A stretch of DNA of 64,000 nucleotides. It comes from an uncultured Vibrio sp. Lineage in GTDB: Bacteria > Pseudomonadota > Gammaproteobacteria > Enterobacterales > Vibrionaceae. The notes beneath the pieces were generated by a model. The model did no database searches. It saw only the letters and a list, made by a program, of their open reading frames with translations, and was not told where the DNA came from. This document shows, in pieces, positions 62,852-64,000 of the stretch. Position numbers and translations under genes: made by a program. The DNA is taken from positions 1,488,001 through 1,552,000 of the forward strand of contig NZ_OY776222.1 in assembly GCF_963675395.1 (NCBI RefSeq). The letters are read 5' to 3'. The first letter of the stretch is position 1; every line of letters begins with the position of its first letter.

Positions 62852-63817
62852 TTGAACTGGAGAAGACTTGTACAGTTTTATAGTGTCCCGCCCTCTCAGG
62901 CAGCGTTGGCACTCGGTATTATTGGTTTAGGCCAAGCTTGGGCACTTTACGTTCCAAATATCGGTGGGCCGATTCGACCATTTCTCTCGTTACTTGGCGC
63001 GCTATTACTTGCTCCGGTGCTGATCAAATATGCAACCAACCCTCGTTTATTCATAATTGATATTCGTCATCCATTAAGCGGCAGTTTAATGGCCCCGATG
63101 AGTATGGCGCTGCTGATCCTGACCGATTACCTTGCCTCTGTTTCACCTATTATTGCTTATCCAGTGTGGTTTCTGGCACTTTTGCTTCATTTTTCAATGA
63201 TGGTGCTCTTTTTCGGTTTTCAACTGACTAACTTTAAAATGTCGAATATTGTTCCCAGTTGGTTCTTATACCCTGTGGGGATCATCAGTAGCTCGCTCGC
63301 AGGCTCTCAATTCGGACATAACGTGTTCTCAGAAACCGTTGCTCTAATGTGTATTGGCATTTACTTCTTTATGTTGCCCTTGGTTTTATACCGCTTAGTT
63401 TTCTTTGGCTCGCTACCTAGAAAGGCGCGCCCTACCCTTGCGATTATGGCGGCACCAGTTAACTTATCTCTCGCGGCGTATTTGGTGAACTTCCCGACGC
63501 CAGATCCTATTCTTACTGGCGCGTTAGCGGGTATCGCAATCACAATGACATTGCTGATTTATTTATGTTACTTCCGGCTACTGCGATTGAAGTTCCAACC
63601 GTCTATCGCAGCGGTGACTTTTCCTTCCGTCATCAGCGCCATTGCCATGCACCGATTAACCACATTTTTTGCACAATCACACCCGCAATGGAATTGGCTA
63701 CATGACTTTGGCTTTTTAGAGCTTAGTATTGCTACGGTGTTAGTCGTTTGGGTGTCAGCAGGCTATGTGAAAATGTACTGGCCAGAAATTGTCAGTTCTC
63801 ATTCTAAACAAGCATAA
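62852..63817 (+). CDS. TDT-family transporter (tellurite/dicarboxylate type)
   Basis: Ten-helix inner-membrane protein of 321 aa resembling the TehA/Mae1 TDT family (SLAC1-like). The start is TTG 62852 behind CGGAGTAGA. The family segments are QAALALGIIGLGQAWALYVP, MAPMSMALLILTDYLASVSP and WFLYPVGIISSSLAGSQFGH. Such proteins transport anions, dicarboxylates or tellurite. Specificity is not decided by the sequence. A bidirectional terminator overlaps the stop. Confidence 0.83.
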   Translation: MNWRRLVQFYSVPPSQAALALGIIGLGQAWALYVPNIGGPIRPFLSLLGALLLAPVLIKYATNPRLFIIDIRHPLSGSLMAPMSMALLILTDYLASVSPIIAYPVWFLALLLHFSMMVLFFGFQLTNFKMSNIVPSWFLYPVGIISSSLAGSQFGHNVFSETVALMCIGIYFFMLPLVLYRLVFFGSLPRKARPTLAIMAAPVNLSLAAYLVNFPTPDPILTGALAGIAITMTLLIYLCYFRLLRLKFQPSIAAVTFPSVISAIAMHRLTTFFAQSHPQWNWLHDFGFLELSIATVLVVWVSAGYVKMYWPEIVSSHSKQA

Positions 63818-63846
63818 AAAAGGATGGCATCGGCCATCCTTTTTTT
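63816..63846. terminator. Bidirectional terminator between the TDT gene and folE
   Basis: AGGATGGC / GCCATCCT with a 4-base loop and A and T runs on either side. Confidence 0.9.
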
Positions 63847-63854
63847 AATTCGGT

Positions 63855-64000
63855 TTATCGTAAACCGTGCAGAAATTCGGCACGGGTTGCTGGGTTACTC
63901 TTGAAGATCCCTCCCAACGCAGTGGTCGTCGTTTCACTGGTTGCATCCATCACACCACGTGATTTTACGCAATAGTGTGTCGCATCGATAGTCACAGCCA
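63855..64000 (-). CDS. folE: GTP cyclohydrolase I, C-terminal part only
   Basis: The minus strand to the window edge reads [20 protein letters not shown], then [20 protein letters not shown], ending EFLHGLR and stop. This matches the C-terminal end of FolE, the first enzyme of folate synthesis, including the HYCVKSRG region with the zinc-ligand Cys. The start lies beyond the window. Confidence 0.9.
   Translation of the reverse strand, partial: AVTIDATHYCVKSRGVMDATSETTTTALGGIFKSNPATRAEFLHGLR

Noticed and set aside
1..64000. CRISPR arrays, tRNA or rRNA genes
   Set aside because: No spaced direct repeats with spacers and no tRNA- or rRNA-like sequence were recognised by eye.

Overview
The window looks like a chromosomal segment of a marine Vibrio. 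The reasons are the gene set (a LuxT/SwrT-like TetR regulator, an irgB-irgA-type siderophore pair, CheV, a class-typical PurR box before pyrC) and a relic integron recombination site that resembles Vibrio VCR/attC repeats. Most genes are ordinary gamma-proteobacterial housekeeping or metabolic genes. No tRNA, rRNA or CRISPR array was seen.

Layout. 1-5.9 kb: gabD-gabT (minus; gabT runs off the left edge) divergent from a three-gene TRAP transporter. 5.9-9.9 kb: a thiol-disulfide mini-protein with an ArsP/YraQ-type permease, a 59-aa membrane protein and a CPA1 Na+/H+ antiporter. 9.9-14.9 kb: a D-amino-acid locus with alanine racemase, D-glutamate N-acetyltransferase (dgcN), N-acetyl-D-glutamate racemase (dgcA) and D-amino acid transaminase. 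Together these could move amino groups from D-Ala and similar compounds to D-Glu and then to N-acetyl-L-Glu. A 1.08-kb AT-rich gap without recognisable genes precedes dgcN. 15-20.2 kb: dienelactone-hydrolase-like protein, a LysR gene remnant, glutathione-independent formaldehyde dehydrogenase, a 77-bp IS-end relic and a PMT/ArnT-like glycosyltransferase. 20.3-24.5 kb: irgB-like LysR regulator, Fur-box-preceded irgA-like receptor and a periplasmic siderophore-binding protein. 24.6-45.2 kb: a run of core genes including yajD, ppiC, cheV, luxT-like, yfcZ, a lipid acyltransferase, a nadD paralogue facing nadE, a MOSC/ferredoxin-reductase fusion, pyrC, an M14 peptidase, an ABC exporter, and a MocR regulator divergent from a cyanide-insensitive bd-oxidase operon (cioAB plus a DUF2474 mini-subunit).

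45.2-55.5 kb is a patchwork accessory region between the cio operon and guaC. It holds a deleted solute-binding/response-regulator relic with a poly-C tract, a Fur-type DUF2946/PepSY pair, a flavodoxin-like reductase with a MerR regulator, an IS1111-group transposon sitting exactly inside a VCR-like attC site, a decayed hydrolase belonging to that cassette, a LysE/AraC pair, a chemoreceptor and the C-terminal stump of a tyrosine integrase. 55.5-64 kb returns to core genes: guaC, nnr, an aldo/keto reductase, an XRE regulator, clcA, a TDT-family transporter and the 3' end of folE.

The most interesting signal is the IS1111-group element at about 49460-50825. It splits an attC site between CTAACG and CCCTGTTAAGG. 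The non-coding stretch downstream of its transposase carries a 9-base and an 8-base match to the two junction sides, as expected for a guide-carrying bridge/seekRNA. A second unusual signal is a perfect terminator-like hairpin that begins within a few bases of the predicted guaC transcription start. The work was by eye, with no alignment or structure software, so family names rest on motifs and remembered family sequences.
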